From the NCBI GenBank assembly GCA_003993805.1, contig RSEF01000003.1, positions 110,120,749 through 110,184,748 of the forward strand: a stretch of DNA of 64,000 bases, read 5' to 3'. Shown here piece after piece: positions 25,823-38,504 of the stretch (positions are counted from its first letter, which is position 1; every line of letters starts with the position of its first letter). The position numbers were made by a program, and so were the translations under genes. The notes under the pieces are model-generated. The model made no database searches. It worked only from the letters and a program-made list of their open reading frames with translations, and was not told the DNA's origin. Origin of the DNA: Himantopus leucocephalus (Eukaryota > Chordata > Aves > Charadriiformes > Recurvirostridae).

Positions 25823-26559
25823 AGCTTATACCTGCCCAGGCCTCAGTACAGACCCATTATATTGGTGCACTTCAGCCTGGGTATTCTCTAGAATAAAGTT
25901 CACAATGGAAAATACTTTCATGTGTAGTGCAGCACATCTAATGGAAAATCATACAAAAGTAGCTACTGTCCTCTAATTATGACATTGCGAAGACACCATT
26001 ACAGTAATGCACAAGGCTGACGAATTAAATTTGTGTTAAAGACCTAAACTTTTCCATGATCATATGATTTATCAAATCTTAGAAAAAGATGATGCCTTTG
26101 TCTACTCTTCATCTGTTTCCTCTCCCTGCCTTGTAATAGGAATGGGCCACATTTTATATCTGGGCTTTATATTTTTGTAGACTGTTCATGGGAGAGGAGG
26201 TGTTATACAGTTGCTATTTTACTTTTAGGTACAATATGCCAATGCCTGAATCTCATATAGGATTTAAAGACTCTTCTGCATAAACCACTGGTCTCAAGGT
26301 ACATGTGAATTTATTTGACCTCTGTAGGCAATGCGGAGCAAAACATCATTCTTGTTAGTGCTGAGAATGGACTTCGGACACAGCCCTGATGTTCAAAAAT
26401 TTCTGAGAGGCAGAGTGCCCTCCCTCTGTTATAACAAATAATACAGAAGGAAACATCTATTCAATTCTAACCTAAAAAGACTGTCAGCCTTCAGAGCTAA
26501 AGCACACATCTGACCTTCTAACTGGGACGTGATAGCTTATATGTTAAGCCAAATAATTT
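25823..26559. other. Unique noncoding sequence, no gene seen
   Basis: No gene or repeat recognised. The part around 25970-26075 has several TAATTA/ATTA-type words in unique sequence and may be a short conserved element; see findings. Confidence 0.45.
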
Positions 26560-27005
26560 TTAGTGCTCCACCCAGGGTTACAAGGCCTTTATATTGTGTA
26601 TATTTTTTCCATTTAGTGTAATTAGTAACAACTTACTTTTAGTCAGTTTCTTTTGCCCTAAAGGATGTAAACAACTTTATGAACTTATTACTAAGAAATA
26701 ATGGGCTTTCCATAATTACAAAGGTCATCAGCTTCCATTGCAAGGCTTTATTTTTGCCACCTTATAACTTTCACTCAGAAAAAAACCCAAACCTTGGCCA
26801 GATAATTGCTGATTTTACTCCGAGGGCAAAGGAGAATTCTTCTGTGGAGTTTGATGAAAAGCCACCAAACCGCACCTGAATTACAGGCCATTAAATATCA
26901 CCCATATTTCAAATTTTGGAATTTGGCTTGAACTTTATGTTTGACACCTTTCTTCTTATGAAAAGTGTCATTCAATCTTTAATGATGAATGGTCAAACTC
27001 TGGAC
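26560..27005. promoter_or_regulatory. Candidate conserved noncoding element (inferred)
   Basis: A block of unique AT-rich sequence with dense transcription-factor-like words: ATAATTAC near 26713, ACAAAGG (26718-26724) overlapping the nuclear-receptor half-site AAAGGTCA (26720-26727), TTTATTTTTG near 26748, and ATTAAATATC near 26891. A 66-codon frame crosses 26679-26879 but shows no domain and lacks good splice sites. The texture is that of vertebrate enhancers conserved near developmental genes; conservation itself cannot be seen from one sequence. Confidence 0.3.
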
Positions 27006-27800
27006 CTCGCACTTTATGTTCCGTGTGAAAAGTGGTGCCTCTTGAAACATATTGCACCTTGATTTAGGAGTAACATAGTGCCTTAGAGTTATAGCTGCAG
27101 GTCCCATCCAAACCACTGCAAATCCTGAATGGCAATCTGTTTGACCATGGAGGTATATGTCACTGCAAAATTATTTAACTATATCACTAGCACTCCTCAT
27201 AACGTGAAGTATTTATCCAGTGCTTATCATACATTTCTGAATTATTGTTCCCCTTTCTTTCCATTCCTATTTGTATCTTGTCTTATTTTTTGACCTGTTA
27301 GAAGGTGAGTGATTTACTGATTTGTGTTCCCCAAATGATTATTACCTTATTCTTTTTTTATGGGTTTTTAACATTTCCATGCAATCCCAGAATCCAGTGG
27401 GGATTTCCACTTCCTCCATTATAATAAGGCAAAATAGAGAATTGATCTAGACCTGGCATGAACAATAGAGCAGAGACCTCTATATCTCTCTGGGGAAGAT
27501 AACAACAGCTGGTGAAATAGAACAGCCATTGGGGAGTAGGATCCTTCTCCAACAACATATTTGTTCTAAGAGATTTCTGCCCCCTTTAGTTCCTTTTGTC
27601 CTAGTGTTTCTTTGACAGACACTCACTGAGATATCTCCATGTGGTTGTCTGTATGTGCACTGGAAATTTGCACTCCCATTGCAGTCAAAAGAGCTGCAGC
27701 CGTGGGGGTCTCTTGGTTAAGTGCACGAAAAAATTGTAGGGTTATATTATAATTTTATAGGCACAGTTAATAGGGGCAAGGAAGATAGCCTGCTGTAGTA

Positions 27801-29345
27801 TCATAAAGCTATAGAAAAATCCAGGTTGGAGGGGACTTTTGAAGACCATCTGGAGCAAACTCCTGTCAAAAGCAGAGCCTTAGGTTAGATTATCCAGAGC
27901 ACTATGAAGAGAAGTCTTGAATGTTTTAAGAGAAGGACATTCCACTACTTTGAGCAACCTAATCTAAAGTTTTATTATTCTCATGATGGTTTTTTTCCTA
28001 TATCCAGATAGAATTTCCTCTAAACCAACATTCTTGTGTTTCCTATGTCCTGTCACTGTGCATCCTTTGGATGTACATTCATCTTCTCTAAACCTGGCTT
28101 TTAGGTATTAGAAGGCTGTGATTAGGTCCTCCTTAAGCTTCCTCTTCTCCAGGCTGAACAACCACAATTCCTTTACCCTTTTGTCATACGTCAAATTCTG
28201 CCGTCCTCTAATCATCTTGGTAACCCTTCACTGGAGCCTCTACAAATTTTCAGTTTCTCTTACATTGCAGGGACCAAAACGGGATACAGTATGTGAAATA
28301 TGGCCTAACAAAAGTTGAATATAGTTCATAATCATACTTCTTGATCTGCAAGTTGTTCTCTTGCCAGTTAGCTTCATTGCTGCCAGGGCCCACTGCTGGC
28401 TTAGGTGTAGCTCACTGCCCACCAGGAACCCCATGACCTTCTCAGCAGAGCTGCTTCCCAGCACGTCAGACCCCTCCCTGCACTGCTGGTTGGGGTTATT
28501 CCACCCCAAGTGCAGGACTTTATAATTTTTAAACCTCAAGCAGTTCTTGTTGTCACAGTCTTTCAGCCAGCTAAGATCTCTCTGTGTGGTGGGTCTTCCT
28601 TCTGGTACTCCCACCTCTCTCCCTCATCATCTGCAAACACGGTAACGGAGCCTTCAGATCTGTTATCCACATTTTTAATATAGATACCAAATAAGAATAA
28701 ATCTAACATCGACTTCTGAGGAACTCTGCTTGTGACTGGCTGCCAGTTCAACTCTGAGCCATGACCTACTACCCATTAAAGTCAGCATTTTAGTCAGTTT
28801 TCCACCTGTCTTATGGCTCCTCTGTCCAGTACATGTCTTACCGGTTTGTCAACAAGGATATTTTAGGAGAATGTGTCATACACCTTGCTAAAATCAAGAC
28901 AAATGATGCCCACAGCTCTCTTTTTGCTGACTGAGCAATTTTTTTTTTGTCATGGAAGGCAACAAGATTGGGAAAGTATGAATTATTCTTGATATATCTG
29001 TGCTGGTTTTTTTCTCATTTTTGTCCTTTATACTCTTCATGTGCCTAGAAATACCTATCATGAGGACCTATTCCATAGTTTTCTCAGGGACTGAAGTGAA
29101 GCTGACTGGTCTGTAGTTTCCTAGATCTTCCTTTTTGCCCTTCTTGTAGATGGTCACAATATTTGCCTTTTTCTAGCCATCCGTGACTCCCTCTGATGTC
29201 CACAACCTTTCAAAAATGGTAGACAGTGGCTTTGCAATAATGCAAAGCAACTCTTTTAGCACCCTCTGATGCATCCCATCAGTGTCATACACTTGTGAGT
29301 TTGTACAGATGGTCCCCATCTCGACCCTTCTCTGCTATTCATGGT
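27801..29345 (-). mobile_element. Long decayed CR1 LINE (ORF2 3' part and 3' UTR)
   Basis: The + strand reads as the reverse complement of CR1. The 3' end is at about 27801 (CCAGGTTGGAGGGGACTTTT), followed by the 'cctcttctccaggctgaaca' block near 28140, and the reverse transcriptase region runs upward to about 29345. The - strand frame 28563-28751 shows a WQPVTS.VPQ.S..... segment and the catalytic FADD box at 28626-28637. The frame 28240-28614 continues with KVLHLG, QQWALAA and later RT C-terminal words. Frameshifts and stops separate the pieces, so the protein is broken. The 5' part of the element (endonuclease and ORF1) is missing, the usual 5' truncation of LINEs. It is a fossil with no expected activity. 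Confidence 0.95.
28240..28751 (-). pseudogene. Broken CR1 reverse transcriptase fragment
   Basis: Two overlapping - strand frames carry the most readable part of CR1 ORF2. The upstream piece (28563-28751) has the PVTS.VPQ.S motif near its start and FADD at residues 39-42, equivalent to the RT active-site (F/Y)xDD box. The downstream piece (28240-28614) has the KVLHLG..NP and SQQWALAA words typical of the RT thumb/connection region in CR1. A frame change lies between them around 28563-28614. Residues elsewhere are substituted, and no full domain remains. Confidence 0.9.
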
Positions 29346-32300
29346 TCAACATTTGCTTTGATTTACTTCTTGTCATAGAGACTTAGTGGATGACTTTATA
29401 TGTGAAGACTAAGACTAACAAGTTTTATCTATACAGGGTTTGTCACAAAGAGATCCTAGCCTCTAGAGGTTATTGCAATTCAAATAACAGTAAGAGCAGT
29501 GATTGCATAAAACCTCACAAAGTAAATCAAATTGTTATGCCTTAGTAAGTCGCTGAAGGAAACAGTAATTTTACTTAACTTTTGGCATCTGCATATATGT
29601 GTCTATAGTCGAGCTAGTCATTCCAGGCTCCTTTTATTGTATTGGAGAGAAATAGGTAGTTTTAGAGTGATTCACCTGACTTACTTTAGACATCTACTAC
29701 AGGACAAGATGATTTGTGCTGACTATATTTACTGGACTGTTCAGTGACTATCTCAGATACAGATGCCTACAGTTGCAAGATAAAACCCCACATTCATCCA
29801 CTTTTGGCCTGTGCCAAGTGTGAGGTAAAAGCAGAGAAAAAGGAGTAAAAATTTGACTATTATGATGTAGTTCATCTCAGTTTATGCCCAGAAACCTGGT
29901 AGGTCACATTGACCCTATCATACACTTGAGCTTTCAGTGGCTTTAGTTCTAATTTCTCAGCAAAGCTGGGCTGAAATCAGCCGGACGATAGTGGAACTAT
30001 TTAATAAGGCAGCAAACTAAATGGTTAAAGGGAGCAAATTTAAAATGCAGAAGAGAATAAATAGAAAGCTATTTAGCTTCTGGAGCCAAATAAACCTCTT
30101 GGGCTTCTTCTAAAAGTTTTTAAAGAGAGCAGCGGGTCTCATACTAGTAGCAACACAGTGCTTCCCAACGCACACACCTACTGTTTAGCATGACACTGGA
30201 AAAAAATCAGCACCTTTAGCCTCAGCTGTGGCAGCTGCAGAACAGATGGAGACTAGTGTTGCTTGACTCCTCCTCCACTTCTAATTAACCTGTACAAAGG
30301 GGAAGGCAGTCATAAGATCCTGAGTGAAAAACCCTGTGTCTCTGCTTAAGGCCTTTTCTCTGTAAGAGTGGTGAAAAGCTGGGAGAGCTCTATATCTTAG
30401 CAGGTACAACTCCTGCCTTTCAACACAGAGACCACACTTTGTGTTTAAAGGAGCTGCTTACATTAATTCAAAGCATCTCACCTCAAAACCTAATGCTGTG
30501 GCCTAAATTAAGGAATGACTCGACTCTCAATACTCTTGTCAGCTCAGAATCTCATATTCAGGAGAAACTTCAGCTGACATAATAAAGTCTAAACTCATCT
30601 GTAGATGGACAGGGGAGGAAGAGGCCACAAAATCTGTGCTGACTTACACTGCGTGCACTTATACATATATATACATGCATATATTTATGTTCTAAACGCT
30701 TGCAGTATGATATAGTAAGTTTACAGCAGAAATGTGTTTCAAGAATTCTTGTGTAACAGAGCTAGAGCTCACTGAATATTTAACTCATGTGATGAATGAT
30801 AGCCATTTGAACAACCAGAAATTTTAATATCCATGAACGGAGGTGAATTCTCATCCAATTTCTCATTTCCTCTTTATAGGTTTGTTTATTTTTTATTCCA
30901 AGATGGAGGTATTTGACAATGGGAATCACGTGATGAGACGCACTTGGTGATTCAAAAATATAAATTCTCAGATCTGGAGAATTTATAATCTATTAAGACA
31001 AAAGAGAAATAGAATTTTGGGAATGGAGATGTAGGAGGTGAGCAAGAAGAATTGCTTACAAAAGTAATGCTATTACCATGCTTTAAAAAAAAAAAAGAAT
31101 ATCTAAATCATATGATTTAACCATGTGTCATGTTGATGTTTTGGCAGTTGACTTGGTCAGATGTTTTTTAAAATCAAATTTTAAAAAATGTGTTTTTAAA
31201 ATAAGTGTAGAAGTTAACAAAACCCATCCAAATTAATAATTACAGGTGGTGTCAGAGCGAAAAAAATGCTTAGCAGGTGTTGACTCAGCCAATATTCCAA
31301 CATATTTTATGTTATTGCCCAATATAATAACATTAGACAACGACATCACCATACCACTTCAGAAGTGTAGGTATTCATCAGAGAGTCATCAAATGCTGGA
31401 TTTTCTCAGTGTCACACAATTGCAGAAACAGTTCAGTTGGATATTTGTGCTGATCCACTGAGAAAAATGTCAGCGTTCAATGGCCCCAAAATGTTCTGTT
31501 ATATGAAGCGTGCAGAGGGTTGCAATTTAAGCCTGTGTCAGCTGGTGAAGAATCAGCAACAATTTTTTTTTCTTCTTTTTGAAAAAAAAATACTTCCCAG
31601 GTTACTTTTGAGATTCTTAACTTAACAATGTTAGTTTCTTGCACATTCTGTGTTTTAAAGATGCTGTTGTCTTCCATCTCTCAATTCGCTCACTCAGATT
31701 TTTTAAGGATTCCTTTTTCCCTCATCTGAATATGCCACTACTGCCTTCAGCTTCACTTTAATTCTCTTGGATCATTTTAACCTGTACTTGAATCTCGTAA
31801 CAACTTAGTGTCTCCTGTGGCATTCAATTCAATTTTTTCTTCCTTCACTTGGAAGTAGACTCTGATTCTTCTCGGCGGCTGGGTCTTGTCATGTGCACCC
31901 TCTCACCTCTTAGATTCCAGGATAACATCTTCCTCTTCTTCACCTCTCTTCTTGGACTGTAACTTGTAAAGCAGTCTAAATGTGCCCAACTTTAACTAAA
32001 TGTATTGCCTTACTCATATGTTTAAAGCAAACACGTATTAAACACCTTGATGAATAAGAGATCTACTGGTTTCCTTCAAACTCAGAACAGCCTCTTGATT
32101 TACTACAACTGATACTTACTACCATTGTTATTATATACTATTATTATGGAAAACTTATGATCACTGGCCAAGAGTCCCAGCCATAGACTAGAATCCTGTA
32201 ATGTTTAATATAGTGTAAACACAGAATATAAAGACTCAGTGCTTTCTCCTCTCAGAACCTCATGCACAGAGCTGGACTGAAGATCACACAGCACCTTCTA

Positions 32301-32923
32301 GAAGCATCACAGCAGGAGTGGGCAACACAGCAGGATACGAAAGGCATTCAGTTAGCTTGTATAGGGTAGAAACTATTTCCTACCAGAATTAGGTTTGGTA
32401 ATTTGACTGTATCTGGATTGTCTTGCAAGAAACTACCCTATGTAACCGAGTATCTGTACAGTTCAAAAAAATGATATTATGGCTCAGACAAAAGCTGTGA
32501 GATTGTCCCCTCTGTGGGAGTTTTGCAATTGACTGTGACAAGAGAAGCAGTCCAGCCACCAGTTGCGAAAAATAATCCCTTTTTTTTTCTTTTGTGAGAG
32601 TTAGAAATTGCAGGATAATAACATATTCAAGAGCTAAGTTTTGTAGAATCTGCAGCCCTTCCTCTCAGAAGTGGCACTGCACTGAGTCTAGTAATGTGCT
32701 GGGTTTAGAAGGACAACAGTCCCGGATCAAGTATTCCACTGCTTTTAAAAGGGGTTTCCATGTCAAATCTCCTGTATTTTAAAAACAATTTTTACACAGT
32801 TACATCAGCACTCCTACAACTTCTTACTTATTAAATATAGTTCCCAGTGCGACTCCCTGGCTTAAATACAACAGGTACTTTTATGAAACCTGGTTTGAGT
32901 TTTTAGTGCAGCTGTGTAGAACT
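29346..32923. other. Unique noncoding sequence, no gene seen
   Basis: No gene recognised. Simple repeats: TATA/CATA-rich at about 30661-30690, poly-A at about 31085-31096, T-rich near 31563-31580 and near 32579-32590. The part around 29980-30115 is unique sequence with enhancer-like words but nothing firm. Confidence 0.5.
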
Positions 32924-32970
32924 TTTGTAATGAAACCCAAAACCCACCCAGGCTTGAGTTTCATTACAAA
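32924..32970. repeat. 13-bp perfect inverted repeat
   Basis: TTTGTAATGAAAC at 32924-32936 is the exact reverse complement of GTTTCATTACAAA at 32958-32970, with a 21-nt spacer. A second near-palindrome, GGTGAAA.TTTCACC, lies at 33229-33243. Both are rich in GAAA(C)/GTTTC words, which suggests a relic of a foldback or MITE-type element, but no family is recognised. A stem of 13 bp is too short to call a microRNA precursor. Confidence 0.75.
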
Positions 32971-33743
32971 TCTGAAACTCACATCAGGTTCTCTAAAGGG
33001 TTTGTCAGAGTTCACAACTCTAAAGATTTGAGGCTGGATGAAACAAGTCTATACTGAGTTATGATTTCAGGTGCAAGCCAGGGAAAATGCGCTGGTTTGA
33101 CTCCCAACCAGATAAAACCTGTTGTTTAGGTTAAAAGGAATAAGTCCTTGCACAGGGAAAACAAGGGATGAGTTTCATAAGCTCCTCTGAACCAAAGAAA
33201 TCAGGTTTTTCAGCTGCAAACCTCTGTAGGTGAAAGTTTCACCAATAGTTATGATTGCACCTTTTGACTTTCTCTTATTCACTGGTATCTGCTTAGCATT
33301 TGTTGTATGGAAAATGTGCAGTTCCTAAGCAGTCAAATAAAGGGATAGTACAAATACGTAACAATTCCTCTGATCTAACAGAGAAGCCACTTATCAGGGA
33401 GTCAGGAGGTGAATTCTGCACATGCTTTGGCAACTGACTGGTTATCTCGTCTTGAGCAATGATGTGAATATTTCTGGCTGTATATTTCCATGTCTGAGAA
33501 ATACTTTTACCCTTTAAATGAAAGCAACTTCAGCATAACCATTCTGTGTGATGGAGCAGTGTATTGGCATTCCTGCAGTAACATGGAAAGAGCTGGGACA
33601 TCTACAGGGCATGATTTACTGATGTTTCCAAATATTAGCTTACTTCCCCGGAGCAACACAAGAGAATCTGCGCGACACACTGAGAGGACGAGTAACGAGG
33701 GTGCACTGCAGCTCCTTGACAGACCCTATTAACCCCAAATACC

Positions 33744-33860
33744 CGTGGTACTTGGGAATATGGTTTAGAAGTGGTTTTGTCAGGTTAGGTTAATGGTTAG
33801 ACTTGATGATCTTAAAGGTCCCTTCCAACCTCAACAATTCTATGATTTTATGATTCTATT
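33744..33860 (+). mobile_element. CR1 LINE 3' tail, relatively well preserved
   Basis: A short 3' fragment. It has the 'gtggtacttgggaatatggtt' phrase, then GGTTAGACTTGATGATCTTA and AGGTCCCTTCCAACC, and ends in the CR1 octamer array (ATTCTATG/ATTTTATG repeats) at about 33837-33860. The octamer tail and near-consensus words make this the clearest CR1 3' end in the window and probably younger than the others. It contains no coding remnant. Confidence 0.95.
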
Positions 33861-36689
33861 GTATTGGGTACAAACCTGTGCTAATACAGTCATGCTGTTT
33901 CTCATTCCAGTGCTGCTCGCCTGCGTGCTTCCAGAGCTAGCCTGTGTGCTTTCACATTGCCCTCCACTGGAAGTGTGAGAAAAGCAGGTCTTTGGGCAAT
34001 GAGAGGCTAACATCACAGGTATAAAATAATGAAACCTGCGCTCTCACAATAATTAGTGCTTCAGATATTCCCCCCCCCTTTGTCTTTCTTTTACTTCATC
34101 CATTAAGTGTCCAGTGAGGGTATTTATCAGAAATGTTTTTCCATACTTTGCTCCCACAGTTCCTAGGAGGAAACTTGCACATTTTTGTGGAATTTTACAG
34201 CTTCTGATTTTTACCAAGACACAGCTAAAAGGTCTAATTGACAGTAAGCCAAAAGGTAAGTTTCAAAACCATCCCAATAAATTACGAGCCTAAGTTTCAC
34301 TTTGAAAAGTGGTTTAGGTATTGAAAAGACTGACTCTCATTGAAAGCTTATGGCATATCAATCACTTGCAAATCAATAAAATGAGAACCTTTTCCCCAAA
34401 ATATGAATGTTTGAAGTGTTTGTGGGTGGAATCATGGTTTTAGAAATTGACTATATTGATATAATGGCTTTTGGTTCAGGTCCATCACTAATTTTAGTTA
34501 ACTGTGAAGAGATTGATGCCAATTCTCATGTCTGCAGAGCTAGAGTATCAGTGCAGACTCAGATTCATGTCTCCCTAGTAATTAACGTATTTAACAGAAA
34601 AAAGAGACATTTTTTAATCTCTTCTCCAAGAATTATCTAAGAGATGGAGAAAGACAGTGCTAAAAAATCATAAATCTGTCAAAATTCACAGAATTTATGA
34701 GCTCTTCTTCCTATCCTGAAAACTGAGTGGGATTAATCTTCACAGCTTTAATCAATGTAAGTGACACTCATTCTGTGGTCAAATGTCACTCTGCATATAC
34801 AGAAAAATCTTAAACTCGACTTTGTAAATGTCACCAGTCAACTAACTTGGACAGAGGCTGAAGGTAAAAGGATGTTGCCCAGTTCTCTGCTTACCTAGTT
34901 CAATGTATCACAGCTAATACGCGCATCACAAAGATTGGGCTCCAGGGCCCTGCATAGATCTGGAGGTCCCAGTTCAAATCCTCCTCCTGTTATTCCCTTT
35001 CTTAGCATTCAAGCTGTTCCTGCCCAGCTTCGTGGTGAAGAGGTCAGCTTAGGCGACGATAAGTGAAAGGAGATTGCATGAGCTGTTGAACTCTTCCCGC
35101 AAGGAGGAATTGTTTAAAGTGTGATTTTGTTCAAACTCCTTTTAACCAATAAGTTTAAGACCTGGGGACTGTTGTGAACCAGTATACAGTGTTTTGGCTT
35201 GTTACTGGAGTTGAACTGGAATAAGGCACGTCTACAACAGTCTTTCAAGTTGCAGACAGCAAGTCAGCATGTATTGGGTTCCCTCTGGTTTGTAGAGCCA
35301 CTTAGCTGTTAAATAAAACTGTAAATAAAACTCTAAACTCCATTTCAGAACTGGATTTTGAGAGCGCACTGCATTACATAAATCAAAAATATTATTCTTA
35401 TTCTTACAGTCACAACTGAGAAAGACAGATGATTGCTAGTAAAGCGTTAATTGATCTGTGGATCCAAAGCCCTGCCAAGAAGAATCCCAAAATCTACATG
35501 ATGACCTATAACATTGGATGTTGCATATGACTTTCTGCTTTTCCTGAGAGATGAAAAAAATAACATGTTGTCAGACCACTCCCAATTAGTCACCCGTCTG
35601 AGGAGAGTCTGTGATTGGTCTGCTTTACAATCAAGAAACATACTCTGGGAACGGCTGTTTGACATGATAGGGTATGAAAAATTGGACACAAATCTCAATT
35701 CTCCTGTTTGTATCTGGACTATGTATCCTTAAGGGGATTATCAAGTACACGGTTTATAGATTTTAAAGCATATTTTGGGAATGATTTTGGAGAGCTGTGA
35801 TTGTCACGTAGTCAGCTGTTAGTCCCTTGGACACACAGATCTTTCCACTCCTTGAAGGTAAGTCATTGTCCCTAAGGTCAGATCAGAAATCTGTTCAACC
35901 TTTGCAATGGCTTAGCAACAGTAACAGAGACAGTTTGCGTGAAAAATAGTAGAGAAAATGAATCTGCATTACATTGATTAAACCCATAATTTTAAAGAAA
36001 ATTTAATACATTTCAGCATTGCATTTTTAAACAGCAGAGACACAAGCTTCTGCTCAAGGTGCTCATTGGAAATATAATGGGTATGAATTGTAATTGCAAA
36101 TATTCTGATTGAATTTGAATTGGTTTTCAAATAATCTAAATAAACCACTGAGAGAGTGGGCATATGAGAGAAAAAGAAACATATAAGTTTATGACTAAAA
36201 TGCATACTTTGCTTCATTTATGTGCAAATCCCAAAGCATAATGGATTTTGGTGCTCATCTCTTTCTTTATATTACAGGGATACTTGTGGAAGGTATTCAC
36301 TTCTGTATGATCACTTTGAATCAATATCGAGCACGGTCCCATCCAGGAACTGGAAAAAGTCTTTCATCCATTTCCTCCCTTGTGAAAAAGGAAAACAGAA
36401 TTTTTCATCTATTTCACTCCCACTTGCCCCCTTAATGCCTTGCACAGGCTTGCTGTGCCTGAAGGAGATGAGAATTCAGAGAGGGCTGAGAGAAAATCAG
36501 AGGTATGTGGATGTATGCAGAGAAACCACAACCATTTCTTTTAGCCCCAACCCAAAATGACCCTTTGCAACTCTGGCATCAATGGAGTGATGAATCAGCA
36601 TCTTCCTATGACAGCCCTAGTCCTGAAGGAGTAGTTCCTTCTCATGTTTCCCTGTGAGCAGTAGAGCTGAGGGTATGCAGAGGTCAGGC

Positions 36690-37090
36690 TGGAGCCTTGG
36701 CCCATAGTTTTACTGTGTGAATCATAAGAGTATGTTCCAATCAGAAATAACTCAGTGAAAGACATAATTTAACTTGCTTAATTATATTGACTCTTATATG
36801 GACCATGAGTAAATAAATACCCCGCATACAAGGAAACTTGTTTATGGAATAAAGCTTAGCTTGACTACAATTTGGTGCTTTTAATACATTTAGAGTACAT
36901 TTTTAATACTTTCATATGGCTGAATAATACTTCCACATTGATTTTTCCCCTTATTATTTAATCTACTGTACAGTGAACATACGACAATGGTTCATTGATT
37001 TATTGTGAGTGTAGCAATAGGTTTATAAGTGCATGAATCATGCAGATTGCTCAATTCACCACATGCCTTAATAAAAGTTTCACTTTAATA
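36690..37090. promoter_or_regulatory. Candidate conserved noncoding element (inferred)
   Basis: AT-rich unique sequence with no open frame. Visible words include ACAATGG (36984-36990, SOX-like) directly before TGATTTAT (36996-37003, PBX-HOX-like), plus TTAATTATA near 36778 and several TTTAAT/AATAAA words. The density and lack of repeat similarity resemble developmental enhancers. It is inference only. Confidence 0.25.
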
Positions 37091-38484
37091 AAACAGAGCT
37101 AAGGCAAATATGTCCAGAGCCTGGTCTGACATTCTTTATTCATTACCCTGCCTCAGGAAATTATTACTATATATTTTACAGCAGCTACAGTAGGTTGGGG
37201 ATCAGGATTAGAGCATAGTAACTACTGTGACATTTAGCAGAACTCCTGTGTATGCCATTAACCCTCACAGGGTGGATTGGCACAGAAATATTTTGGGACA
37301 GTGGTTTTCGTCCTTGTTGATGAGTGGACTCACTTAGAAAATTTCATGTAAAGGTATGATTCCTCGCTTTACTAAATTTAAGCCCTTAGCATTTAATTTG
37401 TACCTTTCACAGGTGCTTTTGAAGCAGTTTGTGGACCTCACAGGGTCTACAGGTCATGAACTGAAAATCCTGTCCTGTTCCAGGGCAGCTCCCGTCATTT
37501 GGCTACACAGAGGTTAATGTAACTAGTCTCTACTTAATTGTAATAGCCATACTTTGAAGAGACAAAATAATTTCAACAGTTACATGTACTTCTACCTGGT
37601 ATCTCAAACTAATTACGACAATTAAATCTCAACAAGATCTGCTGAAAAGGATTGGAAACTTTTCCAGCTGAGGTTGTAGAGAGTAAGATCTACGTATCCA
37701 AACCTGCCCTTTCATTGTGGGAAGAGGTTAGGTTTTAAGCTGTTAGACAAAAGCAAGCCCACCGATGAGCTGATCTCCTAACTTTTTCTTCATTTTAGTC
37801 AGAATTGGTCTTATAAAATTTCAGACAGAAATAGTGAAACTTGTGGCAGCAGAGGTTTCAGAATGTGTAATCTAATTTGAGTCAGCACTGAACTCAAACG
37901 TTGGATGGAGCTAAGGTAGACATCTTTCTCGTTATAGACATGAGGAAACATATATTCATTTCCCCTGCCCAGCTTTCACCAGTAATGTCTCTTTACTCTT
38001 TCTTAATTAGTAGAGCTCAGAATATTAAGCAGAAAGTGAATCATAACATAATTTTTTTAACACTTGTAGTTGAGGTAGGATTTTAAAAGTGTTCACTGTT
38101 GGTCTCACTAGTGAACTCAATAAAAAGAGAACTACATCAATGCTAAATGGTAATGAAAGCTTTAATGTCTATGGGCATGTTATGATGGTCTCTGCTTGCA
38201 TTAGGTTCATTATACGTTGCTGTCCGCTATAAAAATGCCTAAGTTTGGATGTGAAGTGTCATAGTTTGGCAGTTTATTTTATTTCTAATTGGTTGTTTTG
38301 GGGTTTTTTTTTGAGTTAGAAATACAAGTGCTGTGTCTGCAGCAGTAAAATTTTCTTCTTTTGCATTTTTTCACAAGAAGAAGATTTTTTTTTGCCTGTT
38401 TCTTCTTTTTGAACATTGTTGCATGAAGGTGATGTGTTTACAAACAAAATAAAATAAAATCCACAGGCTTTACTGTTCCTAGTG

Positions 38485-38504
38485 NAAAAAAAAAAAAAAA
38501 AAAA
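38485..38504 (+). repeat. Poly-A run preceded by an ambiguous base
   Basis: A single N at 38485 is followed by 19 A (38486-38504). Poly-A with an adjacent N suggests unresolved length. Upstream is an AAAATAAAATAAAAT patch (about 38445-38460). I see no processed pseudogene or SINE body before the tract, so it is not called a retroposon tail. Confidence 0.85.

Noticed and set aside
28240..28614. 124-codon - strand frame as a host gene
   Set aside because: It is a remnant of CR1 reverse transcriptase, not a separate gene.
34920..35000. tRNA or tRNA-derived SINE suggested by GTTCAAATCC
   Set aside because: A box B word only; no box A at the right distance, no cloverleaf arms and no SINE tail.
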